A DNA stretch of 64,000 bases. Origin: Patella vulgata (taxonomy: Eukaryota > Mollusca > Gastropoda > Patellidae). Under the pieces are notes generated by a model that was not told the origin of the DNA, did not search any database, and worked only from the letters and a program-made list of their open reading frames with translations. The position numbers and the translations under genes are program-made. Positions 46,850 through 59,600 of the stretch are shown piece after piece. The DNA lies in the NCBI RefSeq assembly GCF_932274485.2, contig NC_065880.2:51570894-51634893 (forward strand), in the 5' to 3' direction. Positions within the stretch are counted from its first letter, which is position 1. Each line of letters opens with the position of its first letter.

Positions 46850-47213
46850 AAATGAAATGGGGTTTAACGTCCTACTGTTCTGCTCCTAAACTGGGCTAAT
46901 GAAGATAGGGCATACGCCATAGAGTGTGCTATGAGGGAAATTTTGCCCGGGCAGCGGCGCTACGGCCTACTCTTATATCAAACTCCAACTGCCAAGGGAT
47001 CTTTTACGTGCATGCCAATATGTACACAGGACCTCGGTTTTTCGTCCCATCCGAACGACTAGACAGCTGTTCTTGTCAGGCCCTTCGTCCTACATCACTG
47101 ACAAGGGGAAAACCACGCCGGAAAATCTGGATGACCTTTCTCGGCCAATGCATGGATCGAACACCCGACCTCCAGGCTAGCGAGCCAGCGTCTTACCCAC
47201 GTGATCCCCCTAA
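46850..47213 (-). mobile_element. SINE-A, full length, 10-bp target duplication
   Basis: AAAAATACTG at 46840-46849 and 47214-47223. On the minus strand the head reads 'gtaagacgctggctcgctag' (box A region) and 'tcgggtgttcgatcc' (box B), then a 300-base body and a (TTTCA) tail. It is the reference copy for the family here. Confidence 0.9.
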
Positions 47214-47223
47214 AAAAATACTG

Positions 47224-49417
47224 GATTACCCTAAAAACACCCATGGGGCAAGAACTGGGGAAAAATGTGACAGCATCACTAACTGGCAACCCGACTGTTG
47301 TCTGCCAGCTTATTGTGTGCTAGCTTGACAGAGGGAGCGGTTGTTATTTCTTGATCAAATGGTTAGATGGTTTTGGGAAAGAGTCTGCAATTAAACGGCG
47401 GAAAAGAAGTTGACAGAAAATAATTAAGAATTTACTTTGGTCTCAATATGTATGGTAAATGTACAGTAAGTAATGATAAATACATTCTGAGAAATGGACC
47501 CTCCCACAATGAAGCTAAGGTGGCAGACATGGCGTCCAACAACAGTTTATTTATAGCTATAGGTATCCCCCAGCGAATGTAAAGTTTTGAGAGGGAATTG
47601 AAGCAAATTTTTGATAGATTGATTGGTTTGAATATGTTTTAAGTCCAAATCTATCATCAAATCACACAATTTGTATGCAGGAAAGTATCTTTAAGCCCAA
47701 TATAAAAGGTTTCTGAATATTCAATATAACCAGAATGGCTAACATAAATTGAATTACCAGATTCTGATCAATAAATGTTCTGATGAATATATTATACAAC
47801 TTGTATATAAAGTAGTGAGTAAAATCAGCTTTTCAGATTTATAACAAAACCTACTTTGTAAATATGCAGGAATAAGTTTCATCCAAATTTGTAATAAAAG
47901 ATTCTATGCTGAATTACATATAACCAAATTAAAACATTCCCCCGTGAACAGCTGATTGACTGCGCAATGCGTATCGGCATTGGATTTATTGAGAAAATAT
48001 CAAATCTCTGAAGCGTGACATCGCAACAATGTATGTTTTATCTTGTAACACGTGACAAAAATTGGTTAATTTTAGTATTTGGCACCTATGATAAATTTAC
48101 TACGCCAGTTTTCGAGACATTGTTGAACCTTCAGTCAAGGTGTTGAACCACAATATTAAAAAATTTTGACTGCACAATTAGCATGGCCCTGTCATTATCT
48201 GGTTTCCCATAGTTTTTTTCCGGTTACGACCTGGTATCCATTGGGTGTTAAAATAGTTAGATTTCAAATTATAGAGCTGCACTCACTCGCCAACATTATC
48301 TTTATGACTGGTAATGGAATTCCGAGATTATGGCCATAGACGCAAGCCCGCATGGTTGATTGGCTAGACTGTGGCATTTTTCAGATAAGAAAGTAATACC
48401 ATGGATTAAAAGCCTTTATATGCATTTTCCGATTGTGGCTTGTGACATACAGGTTAGAGAATATAGAGCTACGATAGCAAGTAAAGTTAGAAATTCACAA
48501 AAGGTAGCAGCCTACTGTACCACTGTATTTTCCTCGGACAAAATGACAATCAGGAAGTTTCACCTGACAAGTTACGGAATTTTATCAGACTTTGTCCGTG
48601 TCCAACCAGTTATTTCCAGGTATGCCTGACAGTAATAAATAAAAATCTTATTATATAATGATACTTTGCCATCAGTTCGTCAGTTTCGGTTAAGCTTGAG
48701 AAGACAGATTTCCAGCTGGGATGTTGTAGTGCTCAGAATATGTGCGCCATGCCCTCTGGCCTCTGCCAGATCAGACATCGGATGTCAAACAACAACTTAG
48801 AGATATATCAAGAAAACAACAGAGTAGTGTCCACAAAATGAGTGTCGGGTGTTTGTCACTTGTTTATATCCCTTTTTTGGTTGTCGAATGTCTAGACAAC
48901 AAATGTCATGGGAACACATTCCTGAATAAAATATTATTTATAACAAAAACATTCTGAGACTTGGTTTATCATAATATACACTCACATTTACAGTGGGCCC
49001 ATAAAGGGTATACAGTTATATTGTAATTTGTAATTCTCTTAATGCCAAAACCAGAATGTCATGCAAAACAAAAGATGTTTGTTTCATTTATGTTGACAGA
49101 AATAGATTTCAAAAAGGAAAGAAAGAAAAACTATCAATTACAACAATAATTACATAGATTTAAAAATACAAATTATAAACATCATGCATGAGAATTTGAA
49201 GATATGACAGCTAACCCATACAGAACAAATAATAATGTTCATGTGTAGTTCAATTATCCATAGTTAATGTCCTATCTTCATTTATGGTTATAAACATGTT
49301 CATATAACGTGGATAAGGAACTATAAAGTGATCATTGAACTCAATTCCAGATGATAAGATGATAATATTCCTAGTTGCTAAATTGGTCTTGAATAATTGC
49401 TGTTCTGCATTACTGTT
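47224..49417. other. Mostly unique DNA; no gene supported
   Basis: The stretch 48340-48960 is less AT-rich than its surroundings and has two modest plus-strand frames (48360-48629, 48742-48957), the first ending at 'tttccag' followed by GTATGC, a possible donor. Neither encodes a recognisable domain. The missing POPDC 3' exon could lie here on the minus strand, but I could not find it. Confidence 0.45.
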
Positions 49418-50197
49418 ACAGTTAGGCTAATGTCCTCCGCCGAATTCCCAAAATAAACAGATGACAAATATTAATTAATTAATTGCACATTTATCTTTTT
49501 CAAAAGTATCGAGTAATCAAACTGTAAGCCTAAGCATAAAATGTTCACTTTGCTTACCTTGAACCAAAAATGCTCTCATAATCAAACTTAGTCAAGGTTT
49601 TGATGTGATGAAACTATACACCAAGTTTCATCACTCTCTCTTAATTAGAACCAAAGTTATCATGTTCCAAAGCATCAACCAATCAAATTGCTTATCTCTG
49701 CTTATCCTAAGCCGAAAATGCTCATCATCGAACTCCATCAAGGCATTGACCTAATCAACATCTACACTAAGTTTGAACATTCTACCTCAATTCAAAGGAG
49801 GGTAATTGTGTTCTTAAGTCTCGGCGAATCAAATTGTTTATCGCTCTGCTTACCCTGAGCAGAATTAAAGATGCTCATAATCGGACTTAGATAAGGTATT
49901 GATGTAATGAAACTATAAACAAAATTTCATCACTCTCACATAATGGAAATTAAAGTTATCGTGTCCTAAAGCATCAATCAATCAAATTGAATATCTCTGC
50001 TTACCCTAAGCAGAAAATGCTCATCTTCAAACTCCATGAAGGCATTCACATAATAAACACCTACACCAAGTTTGAACATTCTAGCTCAATTAGAAGGAAA
50101 GTTATTGTGTCCCAAAAAGTGTGACAGACAGACAAATGGACAGACAAATGAACCCATTTTAATAGTCCCCTGTTTACTTCGAAAGGTGAGGGGACAA
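49418..50197 (+). repeat. Fam3 copy
   Basis: 'gttaggctaatgtcctccgc' at the left, 'cgaaaggtgaggggacaa' at the right, four core units. It sits immediately 3' of the last recognised POPDC exon. Confidence 0.85.
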
Positions 50198-50482
50198 AAA
50201 GGTTTATTTTGAATAGGATATGGTGAAATTCTTCTGATAATTGAATGAGCAGATCCAAGTACATGTATTATATAAGGAAAGATAACACACTGACATCAGT
50301 GTCTAATAGTTTTAAGGTGATTCATTAGTTGCCATGATTGAGCTTGCTGTATGGTCTGCCAGTTCTATTTAACAATATCATTAGAAAACTATGAAAACAT
50401 CAGATAGCATGCAAGAATTACTGTATTGAATATGAAAATTACATTCTGCCCAACAATAACTTTATAAGTTAAAGGTACATAC

Positions 50483-50651
50483 CATCACTATCAGTGTCAA
50501 TATCAATCGAATTCACTTTACTCATTAGTTCATTCATATTACTTTCACTAGGAATACCCACTACAGCTTTACGAATGTCATGCCGAGATTTAATCGTGTT
50601 TGATACACTTGGTAGTCGGATATCCATTCTTGATCCACTGGGTGTCACAAC
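50483..50651 (-). CDS. POPDC exon: cytosolic tail
   Basis: The acceptor is ataattcAG and the donor GATG|GTATGT. It has 56 open codons beginning VVTPSGSRMDIRLPSV and ending NSIDIDTDSD, rich in Ser, Asn and Asp like known POPDC tails. It starts in phase 0, matching the exon 6.9 kb upstream, and lies in non-repetitive DNA between Fam3 and Fam1 copies. No catalytic motif is expected here, so the assignment rests on phase, strand, splice sites and composition. Confidence 0.72.
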
Positions 50652-53600
50652 CTGAATTATAACAAATGGATCAGTAACTAGGCATCCAATTAAAAATGAT
50701 GGAGAATTTCCATACTACCTCCCAGCTTCTAAGCAGGATTTCTGACCCCTTCTTTTAAATAATTCTAAATTCCCATAATTCCCATTACATTTATATGCAT
50801 AAATCAAACAAAATGTTGTTTAGGAGAATTTTGAAAATTGCCCCTGCTTTTACTAAAATTCTTCATAATTCTCTATCATCTATATATATATAAATATTTG
50901 TTTAAATTCGCTCCTGGAGTACAACACAAATTCACAACTTTTAATTCTGCTAGGATTCCTTCTGATTAATTCCAGGAATTATTCTTTTTCTGAAAACTCT
51001 GACCTGTACTCAATTTACAAGAACTAAAAGTAACATCTTGTAAAGTGAAAATTCAACTGTAGAACCAATATTCAACAATTCATTTTTATATGCCCACATG
51101 GAAATTTGGTTGTATATTGCCATCGGCTCCGTCCGTTGCCACAATTTCTTGTGAACACACTACAGGTTACATTGATTATCTGTTCGTTTTGAAATTTATA
51201 TATTTAATTTCCAGAATTTATGTTAATTACTTCTAGAGTTATGGTCCTTGTTTCACATTGTAGAACCTTATGAATGCTCTGCTGACTAAAGTTATCAATC
51301 GATCTGTATCAAATTTACATGCATTATTTAAATTAGTAAAACGAAGAACTTCAACAATTTCCGTAAATAATTTCTAGAGTTATGGCCCTTGTTTCACTTT
51401 TTTTTAACCCTGTGAACACTCTAATGACAAAAGCGATTGTCCGATTTCTGTTAAATTTATTATTATTTATTATTATTATTATTAAACATTTATATAGCGC
51501 TAGTTTCACCAACGGTGTTCAGAAGCGCTTTACAAAACAATGAGTACAACCATATACCAGTAAAACAAAACAAAAAACAAAACAAAAAAATAAAAACAAC
51601 TAAAAGACTACAAAAAGATGCAATATAATAAAATAATATATATCTAAGTAAAAGCTTTTTTGAATAAGTAAGTTTTAAGAGCACATTTAAAAGATTGTAC
51701 CAAAGGGCAGGAACGAATATCAGTATCAGAACCAGATGGTTTTAAATCATTCCACAGATTTGGGGCTAAAAATGAAAAGGATCTTTCACCATATGTAACC
51801 ATTCTAGCAGATCTTGGCTTGAGACGATAAATGTCATTTGAACTACGGAGACTACGAGCATTTGTTTGTTTTTCAATTAAATGGCATAAATAAGATGGGG
51901 CTAAGCCATAAAAACATTTATAAACAGTTAAAAGAATCTTAAATTGAATACGATATGGAATGGGTAGCCAGTGAAGTTGTTTAAGTATGGGAGTAATATG
52001 ATCATGCCTTTTTGTGAGGGTAATAAGTCGCGCAGCGGTGTTTTGAACTTTTTGTAATTTGTATATTAATTTATTAAGTAAGCCGGATAAAAGTGAGTTA
52101 AAAGTATCAAGTCTCAAAGTAATAAAAGCATGAACAAGAGTTTTAGTTGAATCAGAGGAAAGGAATTTGTGAATTTTGCCAATATTACGGATATGAAAGT
52201 AGCAGGATTTAGAAATATTGTTCACGTGTTTAGACATGGTCATTTTACTATCAAAATAAGCACCAATATTGCGAACAGAGTTAATAGGAGTAATTTCATT
52301 TCCATCAATATTAATCGAAGTGGATTCAGTTATAGTATTGAGGTTATGATTAGATCCAAGCAAAATAAATTCAGTTTTATCACCATTTAAGCATAGAAAA
52401 TTTACAGACATCCATAGTTTAATTTCATTGATACACTGCTCAATATTAGATTTGCTCAAAGCATGCTCATTCGCATTTAAAGGATTAAAACTTAAATACA
52501 GCTGGGTATCATCAGCATAAATATGATAGTCAAGACCATGTCTTTTAACAATTTTACCAACTGGAGCAGTGTAAAGAGTAAATAAAATGGGCCCAAGGAC
52601 CGACCCTTGTGGTACCCCATATAAATTATTATGGTAGTCTGACGTCACATTGTCGATAACAACCCTCTGTTTTCTATCAGTAAGATAGCTCGCAAGTAGC
52701 TGGAGTGCAGAGCCTTTGACACCAAAGTCTGTCTGAAGTCTTTGTAACAGGACAGTAGAATCTATGGTGTCAAAGGCTGCAGACAAATCTAAAAGTACCA
52801 AAAGAACGCAGTTTCTATTGTCTATTGACCTTAATATATCATCTTGCACTTTGATAAGAGCCGTCTCAACACTGTGAAACTTACGATATGCATTTTGTAG
52901 ACTATCGTGAAGGTTGTGTGTGTCAATATGTTCAATCAGTTGTCTGGCTATACATTTTTCAAAAATTTTGGAGATAAAACTCAAGTTTGATACAGGACGG
53001 TAATTTTTTAGCACATTTCTATCTAAATTTGATTTTTTTAATAACTGGGACGACATTAGCAACTTTGAAACAATCGGGTACCTTTCTTTCTTGAATACAA
53101 GAATTTATGATATCAGTAATCACAGGTAAGAATAAATTAAGGTTTTCTTTTAGTAAAGATGTAGGGAGGGGGGCAAGAGGGCAGGTTTTAGGGGCTGACG
53201 ATTTAATAATATCTGAAACAACAGATTTGCTAACTAAATTGAAATTTTCAATGCACACTACCGTTGGTGTCTCATATTTGGGTAAATAATTACATGAATT
53301 GTTAAATTTATCAAGTTCTTTTCGTATAAGAGTTATTTTATCGGAAAAGAAGTTTGCAAACTCTTCAGTTTATTAACAACACAGAATAGTTCTTTCTGTT
53401 TGTTGGCACTATTTTGAATTTTTTCTTTGTAGAAGGAAACTTTTGATTGTTCAATTATATATTTGACTTTGTTTTTCTCTTCTCGGTAAAAACATTATAA
53501 TTTAAAAACATTATTTAGATTGAATCTCAACAATTTCTGTTAATTACTTCTAGAATTATGGCCTTTGTTTCACTTTGATGAACCCTGTGAATGCTCTAAC

Positions 53601-56600
53601 AACTAAAGTTATCATTAATAAAAAGAAGAATAGAGCTGGTTAAACACATTCTAACACAGAGATCATTGCTACGATAGCTGAGTAATACAGGTTTCCTGAA
53701 TCGGAAGTGACGAACGCCAAAGGAAAACACGAGTCATCCCTTTATATAACTGACTGATGTGACCAGTGATAACAGATACACAGCCGAATTTCTGCTCACT
53801 AATAATTCCTTTAAAGACCAAAAGTTGTTATATGGGACTGTAAGAGGATACCTGACAATTCAGTAAAGTAATTGAATGTCATAATTAGATAAGAGAACAC
53901 GAGATAAATAGAAATAGTCCGTACATTCCCTTGTTTATATTCATTCTATACCTTATAAAAACATGGTAATGCACAGACTTTTTCCGTTTTTCTTTCGTGT
54001 TCACTTATCTAGTGGCAGTCAATTTTTTTTATGAATTGTCAGATATCCTCTCACAGAACAACTTTTGGTCTTGGAAGGAATTATTAGTGAGCAGAAATTC
54101 GCCCATGTATCTGTTATCACTCGTCCCTTCAGTCAGTTATATAGAGGGATGACTCATGTTTTCTTTTGGCGTTCATCACTTCCGATTCAGGAAACCTGTA
54201 TTACTCAGCTATCATAGCAATGATCTCTGTGTTAAAATTATATTTGGAACGTGTTTAATTAGTTCTATCACATATGTGATAATGACTGACACCAATATTG
54301 TCCTTTAAAATAACTTCTACAGTTATGGTCCTTGAACCCCTTGTGAATTCTCTAATGACAAAAGTTATCGTCCCATCTGTATTAAATTCATAGGTATTAT
54401 TCTCATTAGTAAAATGAAGAAGCCTATTGAATTTCAGCAATTTCCATCAATAACTTCGAGAGTTATGGTCCTTGTTTCACTTTATTGAACCTTGTGAACA
54501 CTCTATCAACAAAAATTATCATCCGACCTGTTTGAAATTGATATCAGTGTCTTGTAAAAGCTCACATTACCTACAACAGAATAAATATGCGACAATCCTA
54601 GTTGATTGCTCGGACGATTTAGGTGCTGTGAGCACATGTTTCGTTGTCTGGCAGCCTATATTTACGTGTGTGCAAGAGTTCTTGTTCCATTAACCATAGA
54701 AAATCATTTCTCACACTCCAAATGCCAGAACTTATTCTTTAAACTTAAACCAAACCGATAACACACACAAACAAAGTAAATAAGTGTAAAATAGAAAAAT
54801 GCTGTCCTAATTCAGTGAATCATCAAGCAATAAATATTGTTGTATGAACAATAAAGATTAGTTAAGATGCCATTAAACCACAATAAAGATTGTTTAAGGC
54901 AAATTAAAATCCCAGAATACCATTTACAAATGCTGATCAACAGTGGAAAACAATAGCAGCTAAATTTTATGCAGTACATTTGATGGAAAAAAATCAGAAA
55001 TTTATATTCAAATAAATTTTACCATAATCACTATCTGTTTGTTTTTGGAACTCCTATTTTACAAACACCTTTTCACAATTCCACATGTATATTATCATTG
55101 CACCTGTCCATCATTACTTTGATCTCTTAAAGTCAAATGTTTTTGAGTGTTTTTTTTTTTTATCAATAATTAATTTGAATTTTTCAATCTGTCTTAAATG
55201 GAGAACTAGTAGAATTGGCTTGTTTTGTATTATCTGTAGTTCTGAAAATGGAAAATCAGCGCTTGCCAGGCAAGATATGCCCACATTTTGCATGAGATGG
55301 ATAAAGAACAAGCTAAAAACAAAAGCGATTTTTCGTACTATCAGGGGCCATAATCCAGAAAAGTGCAAATATTGCAAGGGACTGAGATCTTTGGGATATT
55401 AAGATATATTTTAAGTTTCATCAAAATCGGACAAAAATTGTGACCTCTTGAGGGTTCACAACCTTTGTATTACATACTTTTACACAATTTGGGTACAAAG
55501 AGTGGACTTTTTCTCGGGCAGTTGATTTTCCCCTTCATTATGGTGGAATAGTGATATATTTAAACGTTTTTTAAAATCGGATAAAAAATTGTGACCTCTA
55601 GAGAATCCACAAACTAACCAGCGGCTGCCAGGCAGGATACGCCCACATTTTCGAGAGATGGATAGAGAACAAGCTAAGAAGAAAGTGATTTTTCCTACAA
55701 TCAAGGGCCTTAATTCAGGAAATTACAATTCGATATGCGCAAATATCGAAAGGAACCGAGATCTTTGTGTTAATAACTTACATTTCAAGTTTCAACAAAA
55801 TCGGATAAAAATTGTGACTTCTATAGGGTCCACAACCTTGATATACCCTATTTTTACGCTATTTGTGAACGAAGGGCGGCCATTTTATCTGTCAGTTTTC
55901 GGACGATTTTCACAAAATTCGAACTCAGTCGTCCTTAGGGTGTAACGGTGATATAATAATACGTTTTTTTAAATCGGATAAAAATTATGACCTCTATAGG
56001 GTCCAAAAGCTAAAAACGCGATTGTTCGTACAATCAGGGGCCATAATTCAGGAAGTTACGGTCCGATATGCGCGAATATCGAAAGGAACCAAGATCTTTG
56101 GGTTATAAACTTACATTTCAAGTTTCAACAAAATCGGATTAAAATTGTTAACTCCATAGGGTCCACAACCTTGATATACCATATTTTTACGCTATTTGAG
56201 AATGAAGGGCGGCCATTTTGTCTGTCAGTTTTGGGCCGATTTTCACAAAATTCAAATTCAGCCTTCCTTAGGGTGTAACGGTGATATAATGATACGTTTT
56301 TTTACATCTGATAAAAATTATGACCTCTATAGGGTCCACAAGCTAAAAACGCGATTTTTCGTACAATCAGGGGCCATAATTCAGGAAGTTACGGTCCGAT
56401 ATTGCGCGAATATTGAAAGGAACTGAGATCTTTGGGTTATAAACTTACATTTCAAGTTTCAACAAAATCGGATTAAAATTGTTAACTCCATAGGGTCCAC
56501 AACCTTGATATACCATATTTTTACGCTATTTGAGAATGAAGGGCGGCCATTTTGTCTGTCAATTTTGGGCCGATTTTCACAAAATTCAAATTCAGCCTTC

Positions 56601-59600
56601 CTTAGGGTGTAACGGTGATATAATGATACGTTTTTTTAAATCTGATAAAAATTATGACCTCTATAGGGTCCACAAGCTAAAAACGCGATTTTTCTTACAA
56701 TCAGGGGCCATAATTCAGGAAGTTACGGTCCGATATGTGTGAATATTGAAAGGAACTGAAATCTTTGGGTTATAATTTTACATTTCAATTTTCAACAAAA
56801 TCGGATAAAAATTGTGACCTCTATAGGGTCCACAACCTTGATATACCATATTTTTACGCTATTTGAGAACAAACGGTGGCCATTTTGTCTGTCAATTTTG
56901 GGCCGATTTTCACAAAATTCAAACTCAGTCGTCCATAGGTTGTAACGGTGATATAATTATACGTTTTTTTAAATCGGATAAAAATTATGACCTCTATAGG
57001 GTCCACAAGCTAAAAACGTGATTTTTCGTACAATCAGGGGCCATAATTCAGGAAGTTAAGGTCCGATATGCGCGAATATCTATATGAACCGAGATCTTTG
57101 GGTTATCAACTCACATGTCAAGTTTCAACAAAATCGGATAAAAATTGTGACCTCTATAGTGTCCACAAGCTAAAAACATGATTTTTCATACAAACAGGGG
57201 CCATAATCCATGAAGTTTCGATCCGATACATGCCAATATCGAAAGCAGCCGAGATCTTTTGGAGATAAACCTATATTTCAAGTTTCGTCAAAATCGGATA
57301 AGAATTGTGACCTGTAGAGTGTCCACAAACAAATTATGGACGAACAGACGTCCAGATGTCCGGACGGACAGGGGCGACGACAATATACGTCCACATGAAA
57401 ATGTGGGCGTATAAAAACACCACTCAATAAAATCTTTATAATTTTCTATCATTTACATTGTAAAATAAAGGAAACACTGTACAAAATGTTGATTTTATGC
57501 ATTATCCTTTTTATAACTTTTGGGCAAATTTTACCAACACCCTATAATCATCAAAAATTATTTTTACCTTTTCATTAAGGGCATAAAGTTTATTGGTAAT
57601 GTCTCTGCCTAAAAGAACACTCATCACATAAGCTAAGTATGGTTCTTTAATTAGAAGATATTCCAAACTTTGTCTGGGCCAAAATATGTATCTACATGAA
57701 GAGCCAGCTACAATAGATACCTGGAATAGATTGATACAAAAATACTTATACGACGAACACTGCACGTCTATATAAATGTCTAATAAATTGTTCTGTTCAA
57801 CAGTATATGTCAGCAGGTCATGATAGGATTTATTAAAAGAAATATAATCTTGGTGTCAATAGATGTTAAATGAGTAATAATGCCCCTTGATGAGTTTAAT
57901 GTTTTGGGGGTCAATCAAGTCACACAGTTAAGACTGTACCAACATCATGGGATCTTAGAAAGAGGCCAACAATGATACTGATGTCCCCCGCCAAAATCCC
58001 AAAATAAATAGATGACATATTGATTAATTGCACATTTATCTTTTTTCAAAAGTATTGAGCAATCAAACTGATTATCTATACTTAGTCTAAGCATAAAATG
58101 TTCATGATCAAACTCAGTCAAGTGGTAACGAAACTATACACTAAGATTCATCACTCTCCATCAGTTACAATCAATGTTATCTTGCGTGAAACCAATGAAA
58201 TTGCTTAGCTCTGCTTAGATTTAGTGGGAATTTTCACAACCAATCATAACAGGTAATATATATTTGTTACCGTAACCGGTACTTAAAATATGTCACGATT
58301 CTACTCACACCACCTCAGCTGTTGGGATTGGCAGAACTGTGACAGGGCTGAATTCTGTATCACGCTCACTTAATTAGAACTAAAATAAACGTGTCCCAAA
58401 GGATCAAGCAATCAAATTGCTTATCTCCGCTTACTGGGGGGGGGGGGGGTGATGGTCTGTCATTGCATCAACTGGCATGGTTTTGATTCCCCGGTTGTAT
58501 GTGGCAAGGAGTAGGATTGCCTGTCCAACCTTGTGGGTTTTCACTGGCCTTGCACTGCTAAAGACCACTATGCTCAAGCAAATTATTGAAATAAAATTGA
58601 ACCATATGTTCTTTCCCAATGCATCAACCAATCAAATTGCTTATCTCTGCCTACCCGAAGCAGAAAATGTTAATCTTCGAACTCCATCATGGCATTCACC
58701 TAATAAACATCTACACCAAGTTTGAACATTCTAGCTCAGTTATTGTGTCCTAAAAAGTGTGACAGACAGACAGACCAGACGGACAGACCCATTTTAATAG
58801 TCCCCTGCTTTAATCGAAATGCGGGGGACAATAACTCATTAAAATTAGAAGCTAGGTATTTGAGAGAATCCATGACTATACCTGAAACTTTTCTTCTCCT
58901 GTTACACTTGATTCAAATTCTGGTGAATCTATGAACTGTTTCGCCTTGATGTGATGTAGAAAATTTCGGTTACAGTAAACACTCATACTAAAAATATTAA
59001 TGTACATGTATAATAAATGACATTCTGCAGTGTATAATAAAATATTATTGTCAAATGAAATTACCGTGAAAAACTTATGAAACAAATGCAAGCATCAAAT
59101 AGACAAGAGCGCTTAATTATCTCAATTACAAGTTAATAATTATATAATATAATGATAATAATAGATACTTACACACCAGATATAAGTAAACCTAGTTTAT
59201 CTGTTTTAGTTATAGACTGGGTACAATATGATTCACCTTCATGTAACGTCATCATAGTACAGTAATCTGCACATACCAACTTCTTAAAGCTAGACCTAGC
59301 ATTTAAAACAAACCTTTTTATTAATCCTAAGACAATATTCCAATAATGTGTATGATATGATAGTGTATGCAATTGTACTTACTATATATTGTTGTGTGGT
59401 TTGCTAGGTGTGTATTTTGTTGTGCAGTTTCTTAAAGCGACAAATAGAAATTTTTAAATCTAACAGGCTTTTTGACCTTTCTCCTACTCTAATAATCACA
59501 AGTTTCTACAAAGTGATCAAGGGTCATAACTAGCTGTAATCAATTAAAACTGTTTAAGTTCAATAGGTGTCCTCATCTCATTAATCTTGACAATGCATAC

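Larger units (their letters stand above)
51088..54663 (-). repeat. Fam1 copy (minus) split by two insertions
   Basis: Starts 'tatgcccacatggaaatttgg' (inverse 3' end), continues to 51454, resumes at 53516-53635 and again at 54295-54663, ending 'gtgagcacatgtttcgttgt' + 'ctggcagcc', the inverse of the Fam1 start. The two interruptions are the LINE and the fold-back element. Confidence 0.8.
50652..57567 (-). other. 6.9 kb POPDC intron made of nested repeats
   Basis: The interval between two in-phase POPDC exons holds a minus-strand Fam1 copy (51088-54663) split by a LINE (51455-53515) and a fold-back element (53636-54294), then a Fam2 array (55258-57414). Little unique sequence is left: about 50652-51087 and 54665-55257. 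The LINE is in the same orientation as the gene. Confidence 0.75.

Noticed and set aside
47224-49417. A terminal POPDC exon downstream of 50483
   Set aside because: Searched by eye on the minus strand for an acceptor and a short open stretch in the right phase; nothing convincing was found.
52169-52390. Plus-strand frames over the LINE
   Set aside because: Antisense shadows of the reverse transcriptase frame.
55085-57414. Repeated 70-105-codon frames over the Fam2 array
   Set aside because: They recur only because the DNA unit repeats; both strands show equally long frames and no protein features.
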